Assembly: GCA_025716815.1 (NCBI GenBank)
Contig: JAIXMN010000011.1
Coordinates: 682,001-746,000 of the forward strand
Length of the DNA stretch: 64,000 nucleotides
DNA from: Dichotomocladium elegans
Lineage: Eukaryota > Mucoromycota > Mucoromycetes > Mucorales > Lichtheimiaceae
Direction: 5' to 3'
Position numbers and translations under genes: made by a program. The notes under the pieces were generated by a model. That model searched no databases and was not told the DNA's origin. It saw only the letters and a list, made by a program, of their open reading frames with translations. Shown here piece after piece: positions 23,871 to 38,467 of the stretch. Within the stretch, counting starts at the first letter, position 1; every line of letters begins with the position of its first letter.

Positions 23871-26066
23871 TTAGAAGGCGCTATTTAAGTCGGTAAACAA
23901 GTAGATCACGAGGATTATCCAGGCACTGACACCGATCGTTGACAACATTGGCGATCTCGGGAGTCCTGTTGCAGCTGCGGAACTCTGGGCCATGCCGCTC
24001 GGGTTTATGCTCGTGCTCCCAGGCCCGTTGCTGGGACTGTCCGATACATGACCCATGGCATCCATGTACCGCCCTTGTGTGTACGCCGGCAAAGGCGGGA
24101 GATCATCATTGTCCTGGAAAGACAGCTGCTGGCACACGGCCGCAGACCGTGCAGTGATCCATTCGAGGATCCCGATCTGGCCCTGTGCGGTGCTGTTCAA
24201 GTTGGTTTCAAAGTCGGCAATGGTCCAATTGGACGTCTGGCCGGGCGACCTGGGTGGGAGACTACGGTCCCATACCATGTCCTCGTGCAGCATGGCCTTC
24301 CAGGCCTCGAGTCGAGGCTGCATGATCGAGGGCTTGAAGAAACGCTTGACAATGGTCTTTAGGGTGTTTTCGAACTGGGCCTTCCAGTGTGGCGACTGCA
24401 GCAGTTTGTCGACGAGTGGGCGTGACGCATTGGCGCGACTGAAGCTTGTGTAGGGCACCGTCATGAGCGAGGGAACGGGCACATTGTTACCAAAGGTCTC
24501 ATCAAAGTCGTAGGTGATGAGGGTCCACTGATGCGACTGGAGATCCTGGTTAAGGTAGTAATTAGATGCCTGATACCAGAAGCCGTCCCAGGACCCGCTT
24601 AGGAAATTGAAGGCGAGATGGATGAGCGTGTGCTGCGGGTCAATCAGTTTTCCAAAATCGCCGGGGCCGTCTTGCGCCGATGCCGGATTCACCATGCTTA
24701 GATCACGCATAAACTGAATAATCGGCCCTAGTGAGTTGTTTTTCTGAAGCGCCTTGTCCTCGCCCTTATCCTGGAGTTTGTACAAATCGTTGCTGTATAA
24801 TGTCGCGTCGTCGCCAAGATATTGCAGATTACCTTCTTGCTCGGTTGACATGGCATTGCCCTTGTACGTGGGCCCTGACAGCATAATAAAGGGATGAGTA
24901 TATCGAGTCCGTGGCAGCCAAAATAAAAATAACTACCTGTGTATTGGTATTGCCAATTACCGCCGTGCAATACATTATCGATAAAATGAGTCGAGGCGTC
25001 ATCAATCATGACGTAAAGACCGAATGGCTGATCGTTAATGTACAACCGGACCCAGCTCCCCGAAAGGGTCGCACCACCTGCAGCAGCAAGGCAGTCCATC
25101 AATAGCTTCTCCCTCCTATAAGTTAAGAAAAAGGTTTTTTATGCATATAATTAGTAACTCTTCCTTCTCTAGACCGTCTAAGTGGCTTTTTTTTTCCTCT
25201 TTGCGGGGGTGGGACAGATGTGCTTGAAGGGGGAGAGATTTTCGATGGGGGGCATGGAATGTGTCGTTTTACTCACGCCATCGTCATATCCGTTTCTTCT
25301 GCACGAAGCTTGAAGGTTGTGCGGCCATAGAGAAGATCTTTGCTTGTTTGCTGTTGACCGCCTGCGCTAGGGAACTTATTTAGTTCGAGCTTGTACGACT
25401 GCTTGGCAAAATCTTTGGTGGATTGGCCGCTTGTCGAGAACCCTGCGCCGGAAAAGATATGGACCTCGTTGCTGGCAATGTAATGGACTTCGTCCACAGG
25501 GATATCTTTTGCTTCTCCCTTTGGATTCTGAAGCATTGAGTCCAGGGCTGTGGTGTTGCTGACCTTGAGGATGAAGGTAGCGATTTCATTGGATCGGTTC
25601 ATTCCCGAGAACAGTGCTTCAGGAACGGTTAGCACGTCTTTCTTTTTGTTTACGCTGCAATGTATGTGCTGAGCAGCGACTTACTAGGGTAAATCGGGTT
25701 AAATGCTTGTGGGAGGCCAGGGACATCATACACTGTCTGGGATCGCCCAAAGAATTCGTTTCCGGTTGCGGTAACACCTTGTTTCAGTTTCCGTTGCGTC
25801 GGCTCGGCTTGATTTTGCGATCCGTCAATGAGAACGTACTGGTACGAGGAAGATGCGCTTGGTGCTCTTCCCGTATATAGATATGGTGTCTGTGTGCTCC
25901 GCTGCAGTGGATGCACTTGACCATCCACCGAGACGCCCATTGTCTGTGACCCTTGAGCGAAGGCCACAACGGCATATTGAACATCAGCAGCGGACACAAG
26001 ATGCGGTTTGGCACATAGAAACATTGCCATCACAACGCTCTGAAGGCATAGCGCGATGGGTTTCAT
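23871..26066 (-). CDS. CotH-family secreted surface protein, probably GPI-anchored (gene 2 of tandem pair)
   Basis: Four exons (26066-25685, 25616-25277, 25115-24937, 24874-23871) give 634 residues. Signal peptide: MKPIALCLQSVVMAMFLCA. The body parallels gene 1 almost motif for motif: SGMNRSNEIATFILKV, GRTTFKLRAEETDMTMA, REKLLMDCLAAAGG, NFLSGSWDGFWYQASNYY, WTLITYDFDETFG, and KRFFKPSIMQPRLEAW. The C-terminus is hydrophobic (WIILVIYLFTDL) after a Ser/Gly/Pro-rich region, consistent with GPI anchoring or a tail anchor. The first two introns match gene 1 in position and phase; gene 2 has an extra intron (24875-24936) after YTG, where gene 1 reads straight through YTGPTFKG. This is a tandem duplicate. 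The role is unknown beyond the family's cell-surface location. Confidence 0.93.
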
Positions 26067-26743
26067 TGGTCCGTTTATAGTATTACGTGGGTATCTGTTG
26101 TGCGAAGGTATTACAAAGAAAATAAAATAAAACCACGATGATCAACTGCAACCTTTTATAATAAGACCATCTTGCTGTAGCCGCAGACTGGAAAGTGGCG
26201 TGCAAGGGGCCGAATACAGCGACATAGGGGTAAGTGGCATAAGTGGGGAGTACTGTAAGAATCAACCTGACCGTAGTAGAATCATCTCCATCTTCTTTTA
26301 TTTTATTCTCCCTGCATTCTAGCTCTCCATCGCACGTTCTCAGTCTTCGCGCGCGCGCTCTTTCCTTTACCCGTTACTGTAACGTGATCTAATTGATGCC
26401 CCCTCATATGTGTCGTCTAGGGTTACTCAAGATCATAAGCAGTGTAATCATTGATTGTAACGCAGACATCAAAAGTAGTTCTTTTTCCTCTGTTTGGTGC
26501 CTAAAGCAGCCCGACGATCATTTAGGTACCTAGCACTAATTCGAAAAAAATTGAGAAGCCATATATCCGTCTCCTGCAGCGAGGCAAAAAACGGGGATAA
26601 TTCCATTGCATCTTCAGTGCAGTGATATAGCATCTCTCCATCATTTCATTACAATTATGAACAGTTAATAGAAAGGAAAGGGGGGGAGGCGGGATTGTGG
26701 ATGAGAGTACTCGATGACGCTTATTTCCTTCGAAACTTGCTCT
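26067..26743. other. Intergenic, no gene recognised
   Basis: Upstream of CotH gene 2 and downstream of the large helical gene. It contains no supported frame. A 3' poly-purine run lies near 26.68 kb. Confidence 0.5.
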
Positions 26744-29700
26744 TCATACTCCCACATTGTTCGACGGGTGTTGGGCCTTGCGTGTAGTTGCTGTAACCTT
26801 GCGTTTGAGAGCCAGAAACCAGCCTACTGCATCGACTCGGCGCATATCTGATATACCCGTGCCACTCACTGTTTCGAAGATGACCTTGAGCATTGCCTGG
26901 CGCGTATCGGGTGTAAAGATCGGCTGTAGCACGAGATTCTCAACCTCTTGCAACAGTTGGCCAAAGAAAGGCCCGAGAGATAGAGGCTTGAGGAGATCCA
27001 CCAGTACGGTCCCGTACTCTGACAACAAAACAAGGTTTTTATCGTCGCCTTCCAATCGATGGACCTTGTCCAGCAAGGAATTGGAAGCAAGCCATGAAAT
27101 CGCGTCATCCATCAGACAGAGCGAATGGACCATCGTGGTATAAGCAAACCGGAGCTGATGCAGTGACATGGGCTCCGGGAAACTCTATTCATTGTCGACC
27201 ATGAGCGGCTGATATCATCGGTCGCTGCTCTCTAGCCATTCTTACATCAATCAAAATCTTTGCATAGATGCCCGACACTTCCCGGGAGATGTCCTTCTTC
27301 GCAGAGAACACAGCAAGGGTTGCTGCGTGGGCGCTCTCGTACATATCCTTGCTCTCTGGTTTCCTCCATTTCAGTATCGGGTATATGACAGGGAGGATAT
27401 CCTGCTCAAGCACGTTGTCGTCAATATACGCCATCACTTGTTCAGTTAGGTTAGTGAAAAAAGTCAGGCGTGAGAGCTGTAATTGCGACAGCATGGCAGT
27501 AGGGTGGGTTTGATCTACTGTAAGCTTGGATGGCGCTGCAGGACCATGCACAAACATATATGCTGTTAAAGAACGTCAACGTTTTTCGAAAGAAAACAAA
27601 ACAAACCATATTCGCGATACGCCGTCGAGAGCACATGATTAAGCTGGCAGGCGCCCTCTTCGTGCGTCAAGTGCGCAACCGCATTGGTCAGTGTGTCTTG
27701 ATACGCTTTAAACCCCGATCCAGACCCAAGATGGTCCGTTATGAATTGAAAAGCGGCGTATACAGCAAGAATATCCTGCGCTGTACGAGCGACCACTTGT
27801 TAGAAACAGATGAAGTAGCTATCCAACCGAACTGATATGCCATCCTTGCCTGCGTACTTCACGGACACAAGCCCGTCGCCGTTGGGTATATCGACCGCTA
27901 CAGCTTTCAACACTGCAGTGAATGCAAACAGCATCGTTTTGAACATCTGCCAGACCTCTGTATTAAGACCTTTTAACACGTGGGCTTCTGCTAGGAAGAC
28001 GAAAAGCGATATAAGTTTCAATCATCTTCTCTTCCTTGCACGAGAAAAAAAAAAGACCATACCGCCATCTCCATCTTTCTCTGGATGTTCCCGTAAAAAG
28101 CGATCCCAATCAATAAAGACGTTATATGAGAACCCAACAAGCCTGAAAAAGTAAATGAGGTTGAATTTGTCAATAAGAGGTCTGTACACTTCTCCTATTT
28201 TTTTGTCTGATACTAGCCTGTCGAGTGAGACCTGCACCATCGTTGCCATACTACCATCACTATCCGCGCTCAGACCTGAAGTGATAACAACGCCAATAGC
28301 GCGAGATATCCTGCCGATATCTTTGTAAACTAGGCCGTTCGCCAGCTGATTCAACTTGTCCACACACTCCTGGGTATTCTCTAGTTGTGAAATAATCTGT
28401 CCGCCATTCCAAATGTGTTTGCTGGTCAATAGGCACGACATCAGCACACGCAGTATAGACTAAAATAAAATTCCGATCTTCAGAGTCCATTGCATGATAC
28501 CTGTGTTTCCCTCCGTTTACCTTGTGGTCCATGTCTTTCGCATTAATACTTTTCGTTAAAAGATTCGGTAGACATTGGCCTGCTACGTATGCAACGATAT
28601 TCTGGTTATCCGCAAGATCGTAGGCACTCTCTTTAGCCATGACTTGAGATGCCAGCTCGCCAAAACGCCCGATCAGCTCCTTGTTCATCTGTTCATGAAG
28701 CGCATCCATCTTTTTTGACTTTTCTTTGGTAAATTGAAACATGCGCCTACAAAATCCAACCAGCCATGTGTGTCAGAACGTGTATGTATGTGATTATGCG
28801 AATATCATGCTCTTAATATGAAAAGGAAGGTATCAAGAGGGATAGCAGATACGCACACTGCACCTGCAAGGATGGCCAGCCACACGAGCTGTACAGCCAA
28901 TGGACCCTGGCGTTCCTTGACCACCAACTCTATCAACACTGTCAAATCGGCATCTGCTCGCGTCTGAGGCTTGAGCTGGGATCGAACATCCACCACGTGC
29001 TGCAAAACTGTCATGGCAGCAGCCGCACCATCCGTGGATCGTTGTGCTGCGAAGGCCACGTACCCCTCCAGTAGTCTCTCGCAGTGCTCGAATTCAAAGA
29101 CATTCATCAAGGATGTCTCGGCTAAGCAATGAGCAACACCTGCATCCATCGTCTCGGAAAACGCTTCTGCTCCATCTGAATGTACTGCCGCTTGGGCAGC
29201 GACTGCCCTGGTCAGGGCATCCATCATGCGCGAGTCCGGGAAGGATTTTGGCGCACGGCCTGCAAGAGCCACGAGTCCGATCAAACTCTCCTTGCGGATC
29301 GTAATGGGCGTTGTGGATGGCGATAGGAGCGCTTCTTCGAGCTTTGTGAGGACTTTGGCCAGTTGCGGCTCGATAGACAAATATGTGTCAGGCGAGCCAG
29401 ACAAGCGACGCACCCACACTGTCCATAGTGTGTATATCGCAGTCGTTGCACCAATCGCCGGCCTTCGATCGCTCAAGGCCAAGAGTGTCTCAAGAAGTGC
29501 TGGCGTAAACCATGAGAGCGGGAGGTGATCACTGTACTTTGCAAGCTGCTCTACATGGTGATCGATCTATTAAATTTATGCCATGAGACACAAAGGGGTT
29601 AATCTATTGCACTGTCGATGCAAATCATCGACGAACGGAAATGAAATCATAATATAGAAGCCATACCGAATCTTGTGGCAGCGTCGAGTACTGTAACAGG

Positions 29701-29762
29701 GCAGAGTAGCTGTCGGATAGGGTCTTGGCCAAAGCCTTCATGTCAGTCGAATTGTCGGTCAT
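26744..29762 (-). CDS. Large helical protein of unknown function, multi-exon
   Basis: Not recognised. The reading starts MTDNSTDMKALAKTLSDSYS at 29762, splices to 29566 (DHHVEQLAKYSDHLPLSWF) and continues through about nine exons ending KRKVTATTRKAQHPSNNVGV. Each exon is rich in helix-forming residues with regular Leu/Ala spacing, suggesting an alpha-solenoid-like scaffold of roughly 850 residues. Visible segments include ITIRKESLIGLVALAGRAP, LLEGYVAFAAQRSTDGAAAA, ERLPS-free stretches with NLLTKSINAKDMDH, SRAIGVVITSGLSADSDG, VFIDWDRFLREHPEKDGDGG, and MYESAHAATLAVFSAKKDI. A transmembrane-like stretch (LVWLAILAGAV) sits near residue 300. There is no signal peptide and no PTS1. Internal joins other than those named were not fixed. 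Codon use and intron style match its neighbours, so it looks like a normal single-copy fungal gene. Confidence 0.7.
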
Positions 29763-29875
29763 GGTGGTGCTCTGGGGAAAATGTGGGGTTTTCAAAGACG
29801 ATGACAAACGCACGGTTTGTCAATTATTGCGGAGATCTGTAAATCATGTGAAAAAAAGGCAATTTTATTTTTCCT

Positions 29876-32502
<2,627 letters not shown>

Positions 32503-32581
32503 GGCGCAAAGAGAGAATGTGACAAAAAAAAAGTTACAAATAATAATAATTTGAAATTTTTAATGTGTGTCTGTGCGTGTG

Positions 32582-34490
32582 TTAAGCTGCCGCTGAAAAC
32601 AGTGCCTGGACTCGCTCATGCCGCGGCACTATCTTTACACGATAAGCCGGCGGGGCAAACGCAGGTGATCGGATGTCTCTTGGCTCAGATACGTTTATAA
32701 GAGCATCATTCTCCCTCTCAAATTTGAAGCAGCTCAACAGACCCGAGGCAGCCAAGAACAAATTACGTTCGGCAAGGTGGATCCCGACGCACACCCTGCG
32801 ACCGGTGGAAAACGAGAGATGAGGCCTGTCCTTCGTTGTCTGGCTGAACCCAGCAGTACGGTTCTGCTGATGCTGCTTGCCCACGTAATGTAGGTGGCGT
32901 TCAGGTACAAACCGATGAGGTTCGGGATATAGTGTCGGATCATGGTGAATGGCGTGGAGATTCATAATGACCGTTGTGTTCGCCGGTATTAGCCAGTTAT
33001 GATAGATATCGTCCTCAGAAGTCGCGTGTGGAACAGACAAGGGTGCTGGAGGACAAAGTCTGAGTGTCTCGAGAATAACGCATTGGAGATACACGAGTCG
33101 GGACTCTGTAGACAGTCAGAGAAAAGGAAAAGGTTAGTTTCTTGACCATTGTATGGCTCATACATGACTCACCGTCTTCAGGAGCTGGAAGTCTGTCGAG
33201 GCCAACGTGTTCTTTAATCTCATCATACACCTTCTCCTGAATATCAGGGTGGTTTGCCAAGAGAGCGACCATCCATTCAACTGTAGATGCCGTCGTGTCT
33301 GACCCTAATATAACACGCATATTTTGTTGATTCTGGGAGTTAAGATCCTCTGTTTTTGTCCTTCTTACCGGCTCCAATCAATAAGACCATAAAATCAACT
33401 ATTTGCCTGTCGCTAAGATCGCCATTGGCCAGAATTTCCTTGACAAAGCAGCATTCATCATTGCTCTCATCACCGCCGCCTTGTTGCTGCTTCTGTTGCT
33501 GTCTCTCTTTGAATTCCTTCAGCAGGTCACCATAAAATGCCTGCCCCTTATTGCGCACGTCAATGAATTTCTGTTTTGTGCTGGGCAAGATAAAGCGCAG
33601 GATTGGGAAGAACTCACGCAGCTGCTCGCTGGGTCCGAGGAGTGCGGCAGAGCGTTCTGTGAGCGAAAATACTTCCTGTAATCTGGGATCACCAAACGAA
33701 AAACTGCACATGTTGCCAAAGGCGATGGCAAGAATGCTGGTTAGCGTAAAATGCTCGATCATAGGAGTAAGGTGGATTCCTTGCTCGTTGGTACAAGATC
33801 CAGCATCTTGCTTGTCTTGTTGCGCAAGAGCATCCCAGATGTTTTGGAGCATCATGCAACGCCGTTCGTTGAGGATGGGTTGGTATCCGTCGATCTTTTT
33901 AGGTATAAGAATACCATGAGCTTTAGAAAAGAACGTTAAGCCGAGATCGCTACTGTTTGCGTTGAATACTCAAATCAAATGCCAAGCATACCCACGCGGC
34001 GAAGATTACGCCACTGTCTGCCGTAGGGAAAAAACGCAAATCCACCACCATGGTCGACTAGATATGGGAGTCACGGAAATGTTCCAAGTACAGCCAAAAC
34101 GTTTCACTTGCCTCCATTAAAAACGATGTTCACTAGTGTTTCAGAAATATTACGTGACGAATAGATGGTGCTACGCCCGACGATCAACGCATTTATGGCT
34201 TCCATGGAATTGAGAATAACCCAGCGCTTGGTTCCTAGTTGGACAGTAAAGATCGGACCGGCTTCGAGACTCCAGCGGCGAAAGAGTTCTTGAACTGTAA
34301 TGTTCTGAGCTAAATACGGTAGATGGCCGACGATGGGCAAACGCCCGGGAGCATAGGGTGGATAGCTCCCAAGGACTTTCTTCTGATGCTGACGAGCAGT
34401 CGATAATGACCAAAGACTCCATGGCACGAGGATAACAAGAATCGAAAGGGCTATTGAGCTTCCGCGGAGCGTGTTAAGATCAAAAGTCAT
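32582..34490 (-). CDS. Cytochrome P450 monooxygenase, microsomal type
   Basis: Five or six exons. The N-terminus MTFDLNTLRGSSIALSILV begins a signal-anchor membrane segment (SIALSILVILVPWSLWSL) followed by a proline hinge (SYPPYAPGRLP). Then come the WRNLRRV helix C motif, the I-helix oxygen-binding segment with SDTTAS, the K-helix ETLRLCPPAP (ExxR), the PERHLHY meander, and the heme loop LSFSTGRRVCVG (FxxGxRxCxG) with the thiolate Cys. The enzyme is expected to oxidise lipid or xenobiotic substrates on the ER with a P450 reductase; the clan and substrate cannot be told. The intron after 34112 starts GCAAGTG (GC-AG). The exon starting at 34057 reads VDHGGGFAFF. Start is ATG 34490; ATG 34505 would add five residues. 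Confidence 0.92.
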
Positions 34491-34894
34491 GTTGTGTATC
34501 CACACTCAAAAACTATTTGCTCAGAAAGCCCTTCTCCAGGCGTATTTATATGTGTAAGGCTCTTTTGTTCGCTTAAAAAGGCAATCATTCGGAATTATTA
34601 GGGGCTTTCAAGGCAAGCTCTGGCAGACGAAGTACCTATTAACCGTAGAATCAACGACATGTCGATCTGTCTCTCTCCGTCCTCCAAGGTCCACAGGTAA
34701 TGCTCCAGGCTGGTGATCTATTGATTTGGCACAGGAAAGCGGCATCGCATTTGGTCCAGGACGTTAAGACACTGGAAGAACTATTACACATGTTCGGTAC
34801 GCTCTTCCTGCATAATAAAACTGGCTATCACTTTCTCCCTTATTAAAATAATGCCAAATGATCTATAATGGCTACCTTCACTTCATTTTCCGAA

Positions 34895-35165
34895 GTATAT
34901 GAAGTTGTCGTATCATTAGATAAAAAGATTTCATGTTGATACTCATTAGTCAGCTGAAAACAGTAACCCTTTCTCATACACTTTAACTCACCTCCGAAGA
35001 GTAGGAGGAGCGCAGCAGCGGGAGGAGAAAGGAACGGACTGGGACCAGAGGTGGCAGCGGAACGAAGGAGCGGAAGGACGTCCAGGGACTCCTCTCTTCC
35101 ATGACTCACCAAAATAGGGTACGATTGGTCAATCTGCAAAGGAGAGTGGATGCTAGGCTGTAACA
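34895..35165 (-). repeat. Dispersed repeat module with intron-like tail, copy 4 (inverted)
   Basis: Read on the minus strand it matches copy 3 at 42.74-43.1 kb over most of its length: CATCCACTCTCC-like start, ACCAATCGTACCC, CCATGGAAGAGAGGAG-like core (here CATGGAAGAGAGGAGTC), a pyrimidine-rich stretch, then GTGAGTTAAAG and TTTTCAGCTGACTAAT, followed by GAAATCTTTTTATCTAATGA. Copies 3 and 4 are therefore inverted relative to each other. Confidence 0.8.
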
Positions 35166-35559
35166 AACAATTCAGTATTACAGTGATACTGAATGAGAAC
35201 ATGGAAGAGAGGATCAGGTGGGAGTTCACGAAGGAGCGGATTTCTCAGCTGTCCAGTATTTATAGGAAATCAAGGCGGCTGATTAACAAGGCTGAAAACA
35301 AATACTGTGCAACTTCACGATGGTTTTCGCTCATCAACAATCAGCCTCGCAGTTTCGTTGCAGACAAGTTTAAACGGGCTCCTCGAATTTTTCTTGTTTT
35401 ATTTCTTCATTATATCGAGGACCCAACCTATAAGTCTCATGGTTCTATAGAGACAATACTCTTTATCCATATACATATTATGAAGGTCATTATAGAATTA
35501 TCACAAGCTGGATCATAGTACCTCCTGCTTACGATAGTTAAATATACACCTCTAAGGAT
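35166..35559. other. Intergenic, no gene recognised
   Basis: An open frame (TTG start at 35150) with 122 codons contains FTKERISQLSSIYRKSRRL but has no family match I can name and no ATG in a convincing context. Not called as a gene. Confidence 0.4.
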
Positions 35560-35757
35560 GAGAGACGAGTCCTTTGAGATCGCTTTAATTTAAGCTATCC
35601 GATGCTTCACTGATGCAGGTCATCAGTATTTCGCTTTCCAAGAATCTATTATGTTTTATTTTGCTCTTCACAACCGACCAAATTGCTCAATAGGATTGAG
35701 TTCAGGCAAATAGGATGGAAGATAGGCGCATCGATATCCCCGAGACTCGATGTGCTG
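35560..35757 (-). mobile_element. Tc1/mariner fragment, 3' end only, inverted (copy D)
   Basis: Read on the minus strand it gives the C-terminal end of the same transposase (IESRGYRCAYLP then PELNPIEQF) followed by CTTGGAAAGCGA-like sequence that matches copy C near 40.67 kb. It abuts copy B head to tail in opposite orientation, so the junction is a broken palindrome-like arrangement. Confidence 0.75.
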
Positions 35758-37040
35758 AGATGGCTTTGTGCGACATCTTTCGCAGTGCATGCGGCATTTG
35801 CTTTGTCATCATGATAACAAATCAAATGTCAAATGCATCCATGGAAAGATGTCGCTTGGCAAATCCATCTCTTCCTTTTGACTCTTTCTCTTTTATACAT
35901 TTTTACATTCTGAAAATAGCAACCTATGAATTATGTTGTTGATGAAGAAACGTACTCTCTGCAATCCATTTGTTCTCATCTGCGTAGCATATCTTGCAGA
36001 GTTAACCCTGATCTTGCTACCACACACATTCCCAAGCAAAAGGATACAGATATTCGTATGAAAGAAGCGGGAATCAAGCGCAGTTACACAGTGTACATTG
36101 ACCAAGACAAGGTCAGGTTTTTCAGACAGATGTTTGAGAAGGCCTTGATTGCATCAATTGCTGGGAATTCATGTTCGTCCAGCCCAGCGATGGGCATTAC
36201 AGTACGAGAAAAACTCTGAAAGCATCTTAAGATACCTAACGCGAGGGGTCACTCGCGTATTCTCAATGGAGAGCATAAGAGCTTTATTTTATAACGCATT
36301 GATGGAGAATCCATCCATTGTCCTAGAGCAGCTGATGAAGCAACTTCTCCAAAGATTTAAAGGTCTCAAAGTATCTAAAACGACGCTCCATCGATTTACG
36401 AAAAACGAATGCAACTCGTCATTGAAAATGGCTAGATTTCATCCTGTAGACAGGAAGAGTACTGCGATGATCCAAAAATACCTTGACTAGGAGCGCAGAT
36501 GGAGCAGGAACGACATTAACTTTAGAAAAAACTGCATTTTCCTTGATGAGTCTGGATTCCATAGTAACATGAAACTCAGCATGGCATGGTCCAAGAAAGG
36601 GACTCCTGCAGCGGTCACAATACCAAAGACAACCACAGTAGATGTAGCTTAAGACTCGCGTAGACACCAACCAAGGAAAGATAGAGGACAGGTTAATCTG
36701 AAGTCGCGAGCAGAGGAATTGTAATTGGACATTATATCGATTTCCTTAAGGCTACGAAGGACGAGATGGATAAGTATGAGCCTATGAAGGGCCATTATTT
36801 GGTAATGGATTATGCACCTACCCATAAGGCTGAGGATATCTCTAAATACATCGAGTGTCGAAGACATCGATGTACTTATCTTCCACCATACTCCGCTGAA
36901 CTCGATCCGATTGAGCAGTGTTGGTCAGTTATTAAGAGCAAAGTAAAAGGCAATAGGTCACCCTATCATACCGACTTGTTCCATTCTGCAAATCTTGTAA
37001 TATTCCAGATCCTCTGTAGATTAACGATATCAGCCTAACT
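35758..37040 (+). mobile_element. Decayed Tc1/mariner transposon, copy B
   Basis: Transposase relic reading VDEETYSLQSICSH, KDTDIRMKEAGIKRSY (intact over ~100 codons), then breaks. DESGFH-type sequence is preserved at about 36.55 kb, and the C-terminal block VMDYAPTHKAEDISKYIE and LPPYSAELDPIEQCW is well kept near 36.8 kb. It lacks the complete left end seen in copies A and C. A trailing segment continues into a repeat module exactly as in copy A, so copies A and B share one subfamily. Confidence 0.85.
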
Positions 37041-37054
37041 CAAGTGCCTCGAGA

Positions 37055-37375
37055 GAGAGGATCTGGGCTTTGCGGTGGGACGGTAGTTTAGCTGTAGTCG
37101 AGCAGGTATCCCACCATGGCTTCATCGAGGCGCATTTGTCTTCGTTTGCTTCTGCGGCTGGCAGATGTCGTTGGTCTCTTGCCGTCCCTCCTCGTTCCTT
37201 CGTCCAACCCTTCCGCCGTGGCATCCGCCGTCGACGCTCAACAGCTCCGGATCCTTCCTTTCCTCCCTCTTTGACCATTGTTACCGCGATGGTACACCTA
37301 GCTGTCTTCGGGATAAGTTGAAGGCTAAGACGGGGCTGATTTTCTGTTGATTAACTGCTATGTCTCGGCCTTCTT
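37055..37375 (+). repeat. Dispersed repeat module with intron-like tail, copy 2
   Basis: Homologue of copy 1 at 7.06-7.31 kb, longer by a pyrimidine-rich insertion. It shows CCATGGCTTCATC, a TACCGCGATGGTACACCTAG-like end of the core, then ATAAGTTGAAGGCTAAGA and TTTTCTGTTGATTAAC. Here the donor position is mutated to ATAAGTT, and the branch-like element reads GATTAAC. Confidence 0.75.
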
Positions 37376-37528
37376 ATGCAACAAATTTTATGTTTTGAAA
37401 ATAAAGTACGTACTGTAGGACAGCATAGATGTCGGAGAGTATTTTGGACTGACTGCGTTTCGGCGTGGTTGGGACGGATAGGCTGTGATAGAATCAGTGA
37501 GTAAACAAAAACCTCTATCTACCACGCC

Positions 37529-38467
37529 ATGGCAACCCAGCCGAGCATATACCGATTCCCTAAATTATTCCGTCGGCTCAGTAATCAGAAGCAGGAAGCA
37601 ACTAAGCACTTTATTTCGTTGCGCGAAAGCAAGGCATATCGATTGAAGCAAAATGCTGTGTTGATTCAAGGTCTTAAAATGTTGCGCGAGTTGCGCGATG
37701 ACGGTTTCAGCATGCGATCTATTACTGCCACCGCAGAAAAAGAACCACCAACCGAGTCATGTATTAAGCATCCCGCTATTGATGTCCTCAATCACCCTGA
37801 AGCATTTCCGGCCAAAAATTACTATGTTTGCGACGTCGATCTCACCCGCCGGATCTTAGGCACGGCATCGCGACCGAACAGACACGAGATCTTTGGCGAG
37901 GTGGAGCTCAAGAATACACCGATTCCTGCTCAGCCTGAGCGGCTGCTGGTATTTGATCATGTTAATGATCCGGGCAATTTGGGCACCCTCGTTAGAACGG
38001 CATGTGCTCTTGGTTGGCCAGCGGGCTTGATCACGACAGGCACCTGCGACATGTATAATGATAAAACGGTGCGCGCCTCACGCGGTATGACTCTGCGGTG
38101 GCCTCACAAACTTGTTCCTATGAACGAGCTCATTGAATTTCTTAAAAGCCTCAATATGACTCCGTTGGTCGCGGACATGCTGGACAAGAACACCGCGAAT
38201 GCGGATGTGTGGGCACCCAATGCACCCAATGCGGAAAAAATTGGATTAGAAACTGGAATTTGCTTCTGGAACTTCAAAGGAAAACCTAAAGAGGTGCCTG
38301 CAAGGCCGGCATTGATCCTGAGTTCAGAACATAAAGGCGTGCAAGGCATGGACGATGAGCTACGTGTGTCCATACCTATGGCGGACGGGGTCGAGTCACT
38401 CAACGTGGCCGCTGCAGGCAGCATGATCATGCATGAGCTTAATCGACTTCGGCAAATGAAGCAGTGA
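37529..38467 (+). CDS. SpoU/TrmH-family RNA 2'-O-ribose methyltransferase, mitochondrial MRM-type candidate
   Basis: Single-exon 312-residue protein. The SPOUT knot motifs are present: motif 1 LLVFDHVNDPGNLGTLVRTA, middle TGTCDMYNDKTVRASRGM (motif 2 region), and motif 3 ALILSSEHKGVQGMDD then VSIPMADGVESLNVAAAGSM. These are the SAM-binding and catalytic parts of the family (N-containing loop and SLN). The N-terminal ~100 residues are a SpoU substrate-binding-like domain. The first 25 residues are Arg/Lys-rich with few acids, which fits mitochondrial import, and MRM3-like rRNA methylation is the likeliest role; a nuclear or cytosolic tRNA methylase is not excluded. The ATG follows an A/C-rich context (CACGCCATGG). 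It sits amid repeats and is intact. Confidence 0.88.
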   Translation: MATQPSIYRFPKLFRRLSNQKQEATKHFISLRESKAYRLKQNAVLIQGLKMLRELRDDGFSMRSITATAEKEPPTESCIKHPAIDVLNHPEAFPAKNYYVCDVDLTRRILGTASRPNRHEIFGEVELKNTPIPAQPERLLVFDHVNDPGNLGTLVRTACALGWPAGLITTGTCDMYNDKTVRASRGMTLRWPHKLVPMNELIEFLKSLNMTPLVADMLDKNTANADVWAPNAPNAEKIGLETGICFWNFKGKPKEVPARPALILSSEHKGVQGMDDELRVSIPMADGVESLNVAAAGSMIMHELNRLRQMKQ

